From an uncultured Agathobacter sp. (GTDB lineage Bacteria; Bacillota; Clostridia; Lachnospirales; Lachnospiraceae), in assembly GCA_934307695.1 (NCBI GenBank), contig CAKRCS010000003.1:1-64000 (forward strand): a DNA stretch of 64,000 bases, written 5' to 3'. Made by a program: the position numbers and the translations under genes. Positions within the stretch are counted from its first letter, which is position 1. Every line of letters starts with the position of its first letter. The notes beneath the pieces were generated by a model. That model made no database searches. It was not told the DNA's origin and saw nothing but the letters and a program-made list of their open reading frames with translations. Positions 48,496-57,500 of this stretch are shown here, one piece after another.

Positions 48496-49347
48496 TTATA
48501 TCGTACCTGTCACAATCAGCGTGCCCGTACCCGGATTCACGTTCCATATGCCACTTGTTGTATCCTGTGTAAAGGTTCCAGCCGGAACCGTAATCTTTCC
48601 TGCCACAGTCGCAAACTCACCCGTTGTCTCATCATATGTGTAGTCGGTTCCCGCTGTGAGGGTTGTTCCATTGTAGGAAGCGGTAAGGTTCCGAAGGATC
48701 GGGTTGAACGTATCCGTGATAACGATTCCCGTATCCGCATCCGCCCCGGCGCTTCCGTTATTCCGGATCAGGAACGTGTAGGTCAGCGTGCCGTTTTCCG
48801 TAACCGGAACCGGGCTTACCGACTTGGCGATTGTAAGAAGCGGCTCGGATTCTACCGCGATCGTCTCCTGCACGGCAACCGCCGTGAGTCCTGTTCCCGA
48901 AATCGTTGCTGTATTTGTGATCTCGGATCCCGGTGCCAATGGTGCAAACTCATTCGTTCTGGTCTCATAAATGATCGTTGCATTGCCGCCTGCCGGAACG
49001 GAAATGCCGGTCACAGTAAGCGGAGACCCCGGTGTAACAGTCGGAACAGCCTGCAGCACACCATTTACATAGTAAACGATCGTACCCTCGATATAAGTCA
49101 GCGGCAACAGTGTTGTTGCGCCAAACGCATATGCTCCGAGATTGTCAGTCAGTGTCAGTCCGGTGATCGGTGTTGTTCCGGAATTTACAATGCTTACCAC
49201 ATACGTTATACTGTCATCCTGCTTATAGGAATTGCCCACCGCAGTCTTTGTCGCGGAAAGGACTTCTAAGATCTCGCCCACCGCAATGTTGGAATTGGCT
49301 ACGGAATTTCCATAGCGCAGTTGTGCCTGATTCGTAAATCTAGCCAT
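48496..49347 (-). CDS. DUF11 domain surface protein without signal peptide
   Basis: A 283-residue Thr/Ser/Gly-rich protein with two DUF11-type beta-sandwich repeats (about 25-155 and 160-283), for example SITYVVSIVNSGTTPITGLT and LTYTFLIRNNGSAGADADTG. It starts MARFTNQAQLRYGNSVANSN, an N-terminal motif common to Firmicutes proteins of this type. No signal peptide or wall anchor is visible, so how it leaves the cell is unclear. Its start at 49347 fits AAAGG 12 bases upstream better than the ATG at 49359, which directly follows AAAGG. The gene is alone, with terminators or structured sequence on both sides. Confidence 0.75.
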   Translation of the reverse strand: MARFTNQAQLRYGNSVANSNIAVGEILEVLSATKTAVGNSYKQDDSITYVVSIVNSGTTPITGLTLTDNLGAYAFGATTLLPLTYIEGTIVYYVNGVLQAVPTVTPGSPLTVTGISVPAGGNATIIYETRTNEFAPLAPGSEITNTATISGTGLTAVAVQETIAVESEPLLTIAKSVSPVPVTENGTLTYTFLIRNNGSAGADADTGIVITDTFNPILRNLTASYNGTTLTAGTDYTYDETTGEFATVAGKITVPAGTFTQDTTSGIWNVNPGTGTLIVTGTI

Positions 49348-49415
49348 ATATTTTGTCATCCTTTCATTCTATGCAGGTACACTATAATATATGCCGCAAA
49401 GAATGGGATGCTATC

Positions 49416-50441
49416 TTATTCCATATAAAAATCCCTGTACCACTCTGCAAATTTGCGCAGGCCTTCGCGCAGCTGGGTATGTGGACGGAATCCAAAATCA
49501 CGCTCCAATGCTGCGGTATCCGCATACGTCACCGGCACATCTCCCGGCTGCATCGGAACAAACTCCTTGTGTGCCTCAAAATCGTAGTCTGCCGGCAGAA
49601 CCCCCGCGCGAACCAGCTCCTCGGATAAAATTTTCACAAAGTCTAATAAATTTTCCGGCTTGCCGTTTCCAATATTATAGAGGGCATACGGTGGAACCGG
49701 AAGCCCATCTTCCCCGTCTCGGCGTTGCGGCGGCTTTTTCATCACACGGATCACCCCGTCGATCACGTCATCTATATATGTAAAATCGCGTTTGCAATCC
49801 CCATAATTAAAGATCTGTATCTTTTTTCCCTGCACAAGCGCATCCGTAAACTTGAAGTATGCCATATCCGGGCGGCCTGCAGGTCCATAGACCGTAAAGA
49901 AGCGCAGCCCTGTCGCCGGAATATTATAGAGCTTGCTGTATGCATGCGCCATCAGCTCGTCCGATTTCTTGGTTGCCGCATACAACGACACCGGTGCATC
50001 CGCCTTGTCCTCCGTGGAATACGGGATTTTCTGATTGCTTCCGTAAACAGACGAGCTTGAGGCATAAACCAAGTGTTCCACCGGATAATGACGGCACGCC
50101 TCCAAAATGTTGTAAAAGCCTATCACATTACTCTCTATGTAAGCGTCCGGGTTGCTGATCGAGTACCGCACCCCCGCCTGTGCGGCAAGGTTGATCACCG
50201 TATCCGGGTGATACTGCTCAAAAATGCTGTTGAGCAGCTCCTTATCCGCAAGATTTCCTTTGATGAACGTGTAGTTATCAAACTCCCGAAGCGCATCGAG
50301 GCGGGACTCCTTGATCCGGATATCGTAATATTCATTCATATCGTCCAGACCGATAATCTGCACATCCGGCTCCGTTGTCAGCAGCCGCTTCGCCAGATTC
50401 GCCCCTATGAAACCAGATGCACCTGTAATAAAAATTGCCAT
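49416..50441 (-). CDS. NAD-dependent epimerase, UDP-glucuronate 4-epimerase-like
   Basis: A 341-residue SDR-type nucleotide-sugar epimerase. The NAD loop FITGASGFIGANLAKRL (about 4-20), the Ser/Tyr/Lys catalytic set (YASSSSVYG, then LYAATKKSDE with YxxxK) and the RFFTVYGPAGRPDMAYFKF block resemble CapI/LspL UDP-glucuronate 4-epimerases; UDP-glucose 4-epimerase remains possible. It belongs to the exopolysaccharide locus, downstream of the acyltransferase. AAGGGAG precedes ATG by 9 bases. Confidence 0.88.
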   Translation of the reverse strand: MAIFITGASGFIGANLAKRLLTTEPDVQIIGLDDMNEYYDIRIKESRLDALREFDNYTFIKGNLADKELLNSIFEQYHPDTVINLAAQAGVRYSISNPDAYIESNVIGFYNILEACRHYPVEHLVYASSSSVYGSNQKIPYSTEDKADAPVSLYAATKKSDELMAHAYSKLYNIPATGLRFFTVYGPAGRPDMAYFKFTDALVQGKKIQIFNYGDCKRDFTYIDDVIDGVIRVMKKPPQRRDGEDGLPVPPYALYNIGNGKPENLLDFVKILSEELVRAGVLPADYDFEAHKEFVPMQPGDVPVTYADTAALERDFGFRPHTQLREGLRKFAEWYRDFYME

Positions 50442-50588
50442 ACGTTTGTCTCCCTTAATGTCCTCGCCTGCGGTTTGGCTCTAGTGGTTACTATTGTAAC
50501 ATTCGTGGAGGAATTTGGGAATGGGAATGTTACGGAATCCAGATTTTGTAAAAGAGGAGTAAGCATAAATCCATCCCGATGAACCGCT

Positions 50589-51572
50589 TCAACCAGACTT
50601 CGCCTGCTTTTTCCCATTTAACCTACAAACTATAACAGAGAACAAAAAGCTTAAAGCAGCCACAAAGAGAAAACAATATATGCCTTTTTCCCTAATTGGC
50701 AGCACATACATCCATATAAAGCAAACGTACATATGGCTAAAATAAATAATCGTGCTGACCTTACGGCAGCTTTTCGAATGTTTTGATAGCACCTCATCTG
50801 CCGAATAACTCATTATAAATCCTATGATCCATGGAACTGCCAGAAATGCCATAATACTGGTTGTCGAATAGGGAAGTCCAAATAAAACAGAACATCCACA
50901 CGTCAGGATTGGAACCAGCAAACCTGCTTTTGGACTGAAAAGCTTCTTTTCCCGATTTGCCAACATTCCTAGCATAATATAACTTGGTCCTGTAAGCATT
51001 CTTCCACTTTTTACGGTAATTGCAATTATTCTAGCGTCAGAAAAGTAGTTAATAATATATGCTGCCGCGAAACAGCCACAGCCATAAAGCAGCAATCTCC
51101 ACGACCGTCTCTCTGGCACTACCAGTAAAGCCGCCAATCCAATAATTGTCGCGAGCAGATACCACAGCGGCCATGAATAAAACTGTTCCCCGACAAAAAT
51201 ATAATTCTTAATCATCTTAAATACGGCTTTTTTCACGGAAACATTGTCAAGCAGCTGTTGGTACACCCCATATAGCGTAAGCGGAAGGTATATCGCAGAT
51301 AGCTTTAGATATAACTTTACATATTTAACGATGTTTGTTTTAATGACTTCGTTTTCTTTCCCCGCATTCCTGCTCAGATTTTCTTCTAAAAGAAACCCTG
51401 TGATAGCAAAAAATATAGGGACAGCTAATGACTCAACATATTCTATAAAAAAAGCAGCCGATGCGATTTGCACGCTGCTCACAAGCCCTGTATGAATCGC
51501 AACCACTATAAATGCTAAAAACAGCTTAGTATAATCCGCTAACCAATACTCTTGCCTGCCGGTATTGTCCAT
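50589..51572 (-). CDS. Acyltransferase family 3 membrane protein
   Basis: A 327-residue protein with about ten hydrophobic helices. The N-terminal KLFLAFIVVAIHTGL (about 15-29) carries the His that is typical for acyltransferase-3 (OafA/WecH-like) enzymes, followed by VPIFFAITGFLLEEN. Such proteins add acetyl or succinyl groups to exported glycans. Codon composition is more AT-rich than the neighbours, which suggests transfer. Start at 51572 with AAGGAG 9 bases upstream; GTG three bases earlier is possible. The 3' part of an upstream gene remnant overlaps its start. Confidence 0.85.
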   Translation of the reverse strand: MDNTGRQEYWLADYTKLFLAFIVVAIHTGLVSSVQIASAAFFIEYVESLAVPIFFAITGFLLEENLSRNAGKENEVIKTNIVKYVKLYLKLSAIYLPLTLYGVYQQLLDNVSVKKAVFKMIKNYIFVGEQFYSWPLWYLLATIIGLAALLVVPERRSWRLLLYGCGCFAAAYIINYFSDARIIAITVKSGRMLTGPSYIMLGMLANREKKLFSPKAGLLVPILTCGCSVLFGLPYSTTSIMAFLAVPWIIGFIMSYSADEVLSKHSKSCRKVSTIIYFSHMYVCFIWMYVLPIREKGIYCFLFVAALSFLFSVIVCRLNGKKQAKSG

Positions 51573-51771
51573 CACGCCCCGCTCCTTCCATTTTATCTAT
51601 GATCATCGCCGCTCTTTCAAGCCGCATATCTTTTCTTCTGAGGAATCCTGTCAAAAGCTCACAAATTATCAAATGCCATGTCCTTCTGACTGAATATATC
51701 ATAAAGGAAATCCAAAAGGCAATAATAGGCTTCACGGGCAGGCGTCCGCTCACTATTGCGTCAAATTTCAG
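51526..51771 (-). pseudogene. 5'-truncated gene fragment, possibly a glycosyltransferase C-terminus
   Basis: An open frame of about 81 codons (KFDAIVSGRLPVKPIIAFW at its start, then a hydrophobic segment and RRKDMRLERAAMIIDKME) begins directly after an in-frame TAA, without an ATG or Shine-Dalgarno sequence, and overlaps the acyltransferase start by 47 bases, as consecutive operon genes often do. It looks like the tail of a lost exopolysaccharide gene. The family guess is weak. Confidence 0.4.
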
Positions 51772-51790
51772 TTAAAAATTTTCTTGCATA

Positions 51791-51819
51791 TTGCGAAAAC
51801 CATTTGTAGACATTATAAT
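51791..51819 (+). promoter_or_regulatory. Promoter pointing into the transposase relic
   Basis: -35 TTGCGA (51791-51796), 17-bp spacer and -10 TATAAT (51814-51819). Confidence 0.62.
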
Positions 51820-51823
51820 AACT

Positions 51824-51849
51824 GCAGAACCATGGTTCTGCTCTTTTTT
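51824..51849 (+). terminator. Terminator-like palindrome right after the promoter
   Basis: GCAGAACCATGGTTCTGC is a perfect 18-base palindrome followed by TCTTTTTTA. It sits where transcription from the promoter at 51791-51819 would begin, so the promoter would be attenuated almost at once. Confidence 0.6.
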
Positions 51850-51911
51850 ATCACTCCAAATTCCAAATCGGATACCACTAACTCCTCTTCCGAAAAAGGA
51901 AGGAGAACAAA

Positions 51912-52315
51912 ATAGTTACACAAAATATAACAACAGATATCGCACTTTCAAAAGCGACACAGGAAACCGCACAAGGTTTTCGAATTATTGATGATGCTTT
52001 ATTCCGGCTTATTGCAGAAAAGCCCAATGTATGTCAGGAGATATTGAGAACACTCCTTGATATGCCCGGACTTACTGTGATCGAAGTCCACGCACAGCAG
52101 CTAATCAAAAGTCTGCATCGTGAAGTCATACTTGACGCTTTATGTGTGCTTGAAGATGGCTCATACACGAATATAGAAATGCAAAAGAGCGATGAGAATG
52201 ACGACATTGCAAGAACCAGATTCCACGCATCGGCAATCACAGCCCAAAGAACACCCAAAGGTACTGTATTCAAAGATGTGCCAAATGTCACGATTTTATA
52301 TATCACGGAGATAGA
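51912..52315 (+). pseudogene. PD-(D/E)XK nuclease family transposase (Rpn-like), broken
   Basis: Reading from ATA at 51912, with AAGGAAGGAG just upstream, the frame gives TQNITTDIALSKATQETAQG, FRIIDDALFRLIAEKPNVCQ and later VILDALCVLEDGSYTNIEMQ with the catalytic-type Asp and the E-x-Q pair. These are typical of PD-(D/E)XK recombination-promoting nucleases. The start codon appears changed from ATG to ATA, and the 3' end stops after VTILYITE where the sequence joins the truncated Wzz gene. Normal family members are about 300 residues; 130 are left. Confidence 0.78.
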
Positions 52316-53272
52316 ATCATCGGATATATAGATAAATGTCAGGTATGCGAGTGCGAGCACTACTGCCACAAGTGCGCCGAGCACTACATTTTTTACCATG
52401 CTCGGAGAGCTTGGCCGCTTCGGGACGATCGCCGTCTCCGCGATATGCGGTGTGGAGGTCTCCATCAGCTCCGGCAGATACGAAAGTGCTTTCTGCGCCA
52501 TATCGTTTGCGATGTCAGCTGCCTCCTGCGGATTCGCGCTGACTACGTCAAGCCGGATGACACGGGTATTGGAGATCGAAGATATGGATACCATTCCCTG
52601 AAGCTGCTGCCATGTATATGGAAGGTCAAGGTCTGCGATCACATCCTCGTAGATCGGGCGGATATCCATCAGGACCGCATAGTCTGAGGACAGTGAGGTT
52701 CCGATGTTTAGGTCTGTCAGGTCGATTGCCGATCCGCTGGATGCAGATACCATATAGATTTTTGTTGAAGCCGTATATTTGGGTGTGATAAGGAAAAAGG
52801 TGATGAGTCCCATCGCGACTGCACCGATCACCAGAGCCACCAGGATCAGGCGGATTCTGGAAATATACAGTCCCACCAGCTCCATCAGGTCGATCTCCGT
52901 GATCGTGTCGCGGTTCAACTGGATGATTGCATAAGTCTTATCGGTCTTGTCGAGCACCAGAAGATTGATGGAGTCCGCCATGCTTCCCACATAGTCTTCT
53001 CCCTCCCCGTCCTCGACTCCGCTTCCGTCTGTTCCAAGGAATAAATATGTCTCAATCTGGTGATTATAGATATATTTCTTGCCGTAAAGCCTGACCTTCT
53101 TTGCCGGAAGGACACTGTCTTTACCGGAAGTCTGTGTGCTGTCTGTGGCATCCATCGTCTGTGACAGCTGCCTTGCGCGGTGTTCTTCTACGATATGCGC
53201 AAGCAGCGCAAGGAGTGCGATTGTCACCAGAATCGTGGCAAGTGCTGTAAAGAACTTTTTCTTGTTTCTCAT
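52034..53272 (-). CDS. Chimeric LCP-Wzz protein, 3' end replaced
   Basis: A 412-residue frame made of three parts. Residues 1-126 are the N-terminus of a LytR-CpsA-Psr protein (membrane segment 7-28; YLFLGTDGSG, ADSINLLVLDK, AIIQLNRDT). From about residue 127 the sequence is a Wzz/CpsC chain-length regulator (EIDLMELVGLYISRI, first helix 138-162, TPKYTASTKIYM, second helix 296-316). From about residue 321 the frame runs antisense through the transposase relic (SVIYKIVTFG onwards) and has no homology. The active part of LCP and the proline-rich end of Wzz are missing, so function is doubtful. It overlaps the cpsB stop by 4 bases. Confidence 0.8.
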   Translation of the reverse strand: MRNKKKFFTALATILVTIALLALLAHIVEEHRARQLSQTMDATDSTQTSGKDSVLPAKKVRLYGKKYIYNHQIETYLFLGTDGSGVEDGEGEDYVGSMADSINLLVLDKTDKTYAIIQLNRDTITEIDLMELVGLYISRIRLILVALVIGAVAMGLITFFLITPKYTASTKIYMVSASSGSAIDLTDLNIGTSLSSDYAVLMDIRPIYEDVIADLDLPYTWQQLQGMVSISSISNTRVIRLDVVSANPQEAADIANDMAQKALSYLPELMETSTPHIAETAIVPKRPSSPSMVKNVVLGALVAVVLALAYLTFIYISDDSISVIYKIVTFGTSLNTVPLGVLWAVIADAWNLVLAMSSFSSLFCISIFVYEPSSSTHKASSMTSRCRLLISCCAWTSITVSPGISRSVLNIS

Positions 53273-53973
53273 AACCCAAGCAGCTCCCTTCCGAGTGCAT
53301 CGGTCTGCGCCAATACCGCCAATCCATGCTTCTTTTCGATATACTTCCGCGCCCCGCCCAGATTCGGACACCTTGATGTCGTGTTGTGGCAGTCGCTTCC
53401 AAGCAGGATCGGTCTATAGTCCTTAAGCAGATGGTTTGCCATCCGTCTGCGCTTCCATTCAAGGAATACGCCGCCGTTCATCTGCACATGAAGCGGAAGC
53501 TCCATCACATAGTCCCAGACGCTGCGATCCTTCTGCAATTCAAAGTACCGCTCGATGTGCGCCAGGATGATCTGAAGCTTTTGTTTCTCAAGAATTGCCT
53601 GCACCTCGTCTGCCATGCGCGATGTCCATTGCGTAAACGGCATTTCAAGGAGCAGCACCTGCGTATCACCGATGCATAGCTTAGACAGAAGCCCGGCTTT
53701 GCCCATGCCGTCAAAGTAATATACCTCCGCTCCGCAGAGGATCTTTGGAATTTGCGTTTCGCGTTCTGTCTCCTCCTGCAGGCGGGCAAGACTGCGCTCT
53801 CGCCGTACAAGGAACCGGTCCACAGAGCATTCGTCTGCGTAGAAATGCGGGGTCGCTGCCATGTGTGTAACACCCTGCCCGTATGCGGTTTTCAGCATTG
53901 CCAGACTCTCCTCGACGCTGTGGCTTCCATCGTCGATTTTTGGCAGAAAATGGGAATGTATGTCGATTGTCAT
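53269..53973 (-). CDS. cpsB: CpsB/CapC-type tyrosine-protein phosphatase (PHP family)
   Basis: A 234-residue metal-dependent phosphatase that removes phosphate from the CpsD/YwqD tyrosine kinase in capsule regulation. The PHP metal ligands are seen in IDIHSHFLPKIDDGS (about 3-17), ATPHF (about 40-44), the Glu of GAEVYY, and the C-terminal GSDCHNTTSR (about 191-200). The partner kinase CpsD is missing from the window, so the substrate may be gone. It is the first gene of the exopolysaccharide transcript and sits under the promoter with the ACCTnnnAGGT palindromes. Confidence 0.9.
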   Translation of the reverse strand: MTIDIHSHFLPKIDDGSHSVEESLAMLKTAYGQGVTHMAATPHFYADECSVDRFLVRRERSLARLQEETERETQIPKILCGAEVYYFDGMGKAGLLSKLCIGDTQVLLLEMPFTQWTSRMADEVQAILEKQKLQIILAHIERYFELQKDRSVWDYVMELPLHVQMNGGVFLEWKRRRMANHLLKDYRPILLGSDCHNTTSRCPNLGGARKYIEKKHGLAVLAQTDALGRELLGL

Positions 53974-53990
53974 AGTCGCACCTCGAGGGC

Positions 53991-54031
53991 AGTATGCACC
54001 TTTTAGGTTTAGTTTTCAATACCTATAAGGT
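53991..54031 (-). promoter_or_regulatory. cpsB promoter with paired ACCTnnnAGGT operators
   Basis: On the minus strand -35 TTGAAA (54014-54019) and -10 CATACT (53991-53996) are 17 bp apart. Two palindromes, ACCTTTTAGGT (53998-54008) in the spacer and ACCTATAAGGT (54021-54031) next to the -35, are 23 bp apart. They probably bind the divergent XRE regulator. Confidence 0.7.
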
Positions 54032-54108
54032 TATTTTTGTTTCCCGCCCACCACCTAGAATAGAACATATCATTTGACAAAAGGCTTACTATAGAAGGGG
54101 GGTTTTCC

Positions 54109-54459
54109 ATGCTGGATTACTACGAAATGGGTGCCCGGATTGCAGCACTTCGAAAAGAAAATGCAATTACTCAGGAGAAACTCGCGGAAATCCTTGATAT
54201 TTCCGTAAAACATTGCAGTGAAGTCGAGAGAGGAGTTTCCTCCTTGTCACTGGAGAAGCTGATCTATGTTTCAGATTATTTTCATTGCAGTATGGATTAT
54301 CTGGTACATGGTCTGGACGCGAATCGCGTTTCTCACGCGTTGCCGACTTTTCTAATTGAAATTATGGAGTCAGATGATGAGCAGGAACGGCAGCTATTGC
54401 TGCAGTATCTGCAGATGTATGGGAAGTTAAGAAGTGATTGGAAAAAGAAAAAGGAATGA
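54109..54459 (+). CDS. XRE-family transcriptional regulator
   Basis: A 116-residue protein with an N-terminal Cro/CI-type helix-turn-helix (about 6-62: IAALRKENAITQEKLAEIL, SVKHCSEVERGVSSLSLEKL, VSDYFHCSMDYLVHG) and a C-terminal Asp/Glu-rich helix that may mediate dimerisation. It is divergent from the cpsB locus, and the two ACCTnnnAGGT palindromes between them are likely its operators. GGGGGG precedes ATG by 6 bases. Confidence 0.88.
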   Translation: MLDYYEMGARIAALRKENAITQEKLAEILDISVKHCSEVERGVSSLSLEKLIYVSDYFHCSMDYLVHGLDANRVSHALPTFLIEIMESDDEQERQLLLQYLQMYGKLRSDWKKKKE

Positions 54460-54460
54460 C

Positions 54461-54499
54461 AAAAAGGCGCTGCCGGCAGATAACCGGCAACGCCTTTTT
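54461..54499. terminator. Bidirectional terminator between the XRE gene and carB
   Basis: AAAAAGGCGCTGCCGG pairs with CCGGCAACGCCTTTTT around AGATAA with one mismatch. T-runs on both strands allow termination of the converging XRE and carB transcripts. Confidence 0.9.
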
Positions 54500-54531
54500 C
54501 ACGCAGCTGCAAATGCGTTTCTTCTATATTA

Positions 54532-57500
54532 TTAGATGTTCTTGACCGTTGCGATATCCACCGGTGTCAGCTTGCCGTCCGCCGTCTCAAGGGAACGTGC
54601 AAGTGCATTGGCGGTATCCATCGCGGTAATGCAGTATACGCCTGTCTCGATTGCATTACGCCGGATCAAAAATCCGTCTCTGGTCTTGTCTCCGTTGCCC
54701 TGTGTCGGGGTATCGATGACAAGATCGATCTTGTGTCCTAAGATAAGGTCCATGACGTTCGGGGACTCCTGTGAGATCTTGTTGACGCGAAGCGCGTTCA
54801 CGCCATGCTCCTGCAGGTATTTCGCGGTGCTTCTTGTCGCGTAGATCTTGTAGCCGAGCGCTTCAAAACGCTTTGCCACGCCGACTGCCTCCGGCTTGTC
54901 TGCGTCCTTGACGGTCATGATCATCTGCTTATGCTTCGGAAGTGAGATCCCGGCTCCAATAAACGCCTTGTAAAGCGCCTCGTTGAAGGTCTTTGCGATA
55001 CCCAGACACTCACCGGTAGACTTCATCTCCGGTCCGAGGGAGATCTCTGCTCCACGCAGCTTCTCAAAGGAGAATACCGGCATCTTGATCGCAATGTAAT
55101 CTGCGGTCGGTGCGAGTCCCGGCTCATAGCCCATTCCGCGGAGAGTATGTCCCATGATGACCTTTGCTGCAAGATCCACGATCGGGATTCCGGTTACCTT
55201 GCTGATGTACGGAACCGTTCTTGAAGAACGCGGATTTACCTCAATCACATAGATCTCATCATCCATATCGATAAACTGGATGTTGATCAGTCCTACTACG
55301 TGGAGTGCGCGCGCAAGACGCCTGGTGTACTCTACGAGCGTTGCTTTCGCCTTCTCGCTGATCGTCGGTGCCGGATATACGGAGATACTGTCTCCGGAAT
55401 GTACACCGGTCCGCTCGATATGCTCCATGATACCAGGGATCAGGATATCTTCGCCGTCACATACAGCATCGACCTCGATCTCCTTACCCTGTAAATATTT
55501 ATCAACGAGGATCGGATGATCCTGCGCGATGCGGTTGATGATTCCGATAAACTCATCGATCTCCTCATCATTAAATGCGATCTTCATGCCCTGTCCGCCA
55601 AGTACATAAGAAGGACGTACCAGTACCGGATATCCGATGCGGTTTGCAACCTCTTTTGCTTCCTCTGCGGTAAATACGGTTCCGCCTGCCGCTCTCGGGA
55701 TCTCTGTTTTCTGGAGAATCTCGTCAAACAGCTCACGATCCTCTGCTGCGTCAACATCCTCCGCCTTTGTGCCAAGGATCCTGACTCCCATCTTCATAAG
55801 TGCCTCGGTCAGCTTGATCGCGGTCTGTCCACCGAACTGTACAACAGCTCCGTCCGGCTTTTCAAGATTGACAATGCTCTCAACATCCTCCGCGGTAAGC
55901 GGCTCGAAGTACAGCTTGTCTGCAATGTCAAAGTCCGTGGAAACGGTCTCCGGGTTGTTATTTACGATGACGGTCTCCCAGCCTTCCTTTGCAAATGCCC
56001 AGGTACAATGTACGGAGCAGAAGTCGAACTCGATACCCTGTCCGATACGGATCGGACCGGAACCAAGTACCAGTACCTTTTTCTCCGGGTGTGTCTCTGC
56101 CGCCTCGTTCTCGCTTCCGTATACGGAATAATAGTACGGTGTCTCTGCTGCGAACTCTGCCGCACAGGTATCTACCATCTTATAGGATGCGGTAATGCCG
56201 TTCGCATAACGCATATCCTTGATCTGTTCTTCGCTGTGTCCGGTCAGACGCGCGATCACGTTGTCCGGATAGCCGATACGCTTTGCTTCTTTTAAAAGTC
56301 CTGCGGTAAGCTCTGTCACCTTGTCATTTGCCGGATCTGCGTCGAAGATGGATGTTCCTCTCTTAGCGCCTGCGTGCAGAGCGACCTTCGCTGCTGCGTT
56401 GTTTCTTCCTGCACTTGCCGGATTGCAGGCAGCAAGCCTTGCCTCCATCTCAACAAGGATTGCGATCTTGTCAATAAACCAGATGTCGATCTTGGTGATC
56501 TCATGAATGTGCTCGTAGGAGATTCCCCTTCTGAGAGCCTCCGCGATAACCCAGATTCTGCGGTCATCTACGACTGCAAGCTGCTTATCCAGCTCGTCCA
56601 GTGTGAGGTCGGAAAAATCGTAGGACTGCAGGCAGTCCACATGCTGCTCCAGAGAGCGGATTGCCTTCATGAGTGCGCCCTCGAAGTTGTCGCAGATGCT
56701 CATAACCTCTCCGGTTGCCTTCATCTGTGTCGTAAGTGTTCTCTTTGCCGTAAGGAACTTGTCAAACGGAAGTCTCGGAATCTTTACAACGCAGTAGTCC
56801 AGCATCGGCTCAAAGCTTGCGTAGGTCTTCTGCGTGATCGCGTTTTTGATCTCATCCAGTGTATAGCCCAGCGCAATCTTCGCGGTAACCTTTGCGATCG
56901 GGTATCCGGTCGCCTTGGATGCAAGTGCGGAAGAACGCGATACTCGCGGATTTACTTCGATAACGCAGTATTCAAAGGATTCCGGATGAAGCGCGTACTG
57001 CACGTTACATCCTCCGGTGATCTGCAGCTCATTGATGATGTTGAGTGCGGAGCTGCGGAGCATCTGATACTCTTTGTCTCCGAGCGTCTGTGACGGTGCT
57101 ACTACAATTGAATCTCCGGTATGTACACCGACCGGATCGATATTTTCCATATTACATACGGTAATGCAGTTGCCGTTGGCATCACGCATAACCTCGTACT
57201 CGATTTCCTTCCAGCCTGCGATGCAGCGCTCGACCAGTACCTCTCCGACACGGCTTAAGCGCAGACCGTTCGTTAAGATATCGATCAATTCCTGCTCATT
57301 GTGCGCGATTCCGCCGCCGCTTCCGCCGAGCGTGAATGCCGGACGGAGTACGACAGGGTAACCGATGGTGTTGGTGAATTTGATACCATCCTGCACATTA
57401 TTTACAACCTGGGATGCCGCTACCGGCTCCCCGATCTTTTCCATCGTGTCCTTGAATGCCTGACGATCCTCAGCCTTGAAGATGGTCTCTGCGGTCGTTC

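Noticed and set aside
48214..49269. Plus-strand open frame of 351 codons across the HD gene end and opposite DUF11
   Set aside because: It crosses a terminator, is Cys/Arg-rich with no motif, and overlaps two supported genes.
50442..50588. Small frame of 70 codons between epimerase and acyltransferase
   Set aside because: No family resemblance, and most of it overlaps the epimerase start and the acyltransferase end; treated as intergenic sequence with nothing else visible.
54075..54100. TTGACA near 54075 as the -35 of the XRE gene promoter
   Set aside because: The nearest -10-like TATAGA is only 10 bp downstream, too close for a working spacer; the XRE promoter is not assigned.
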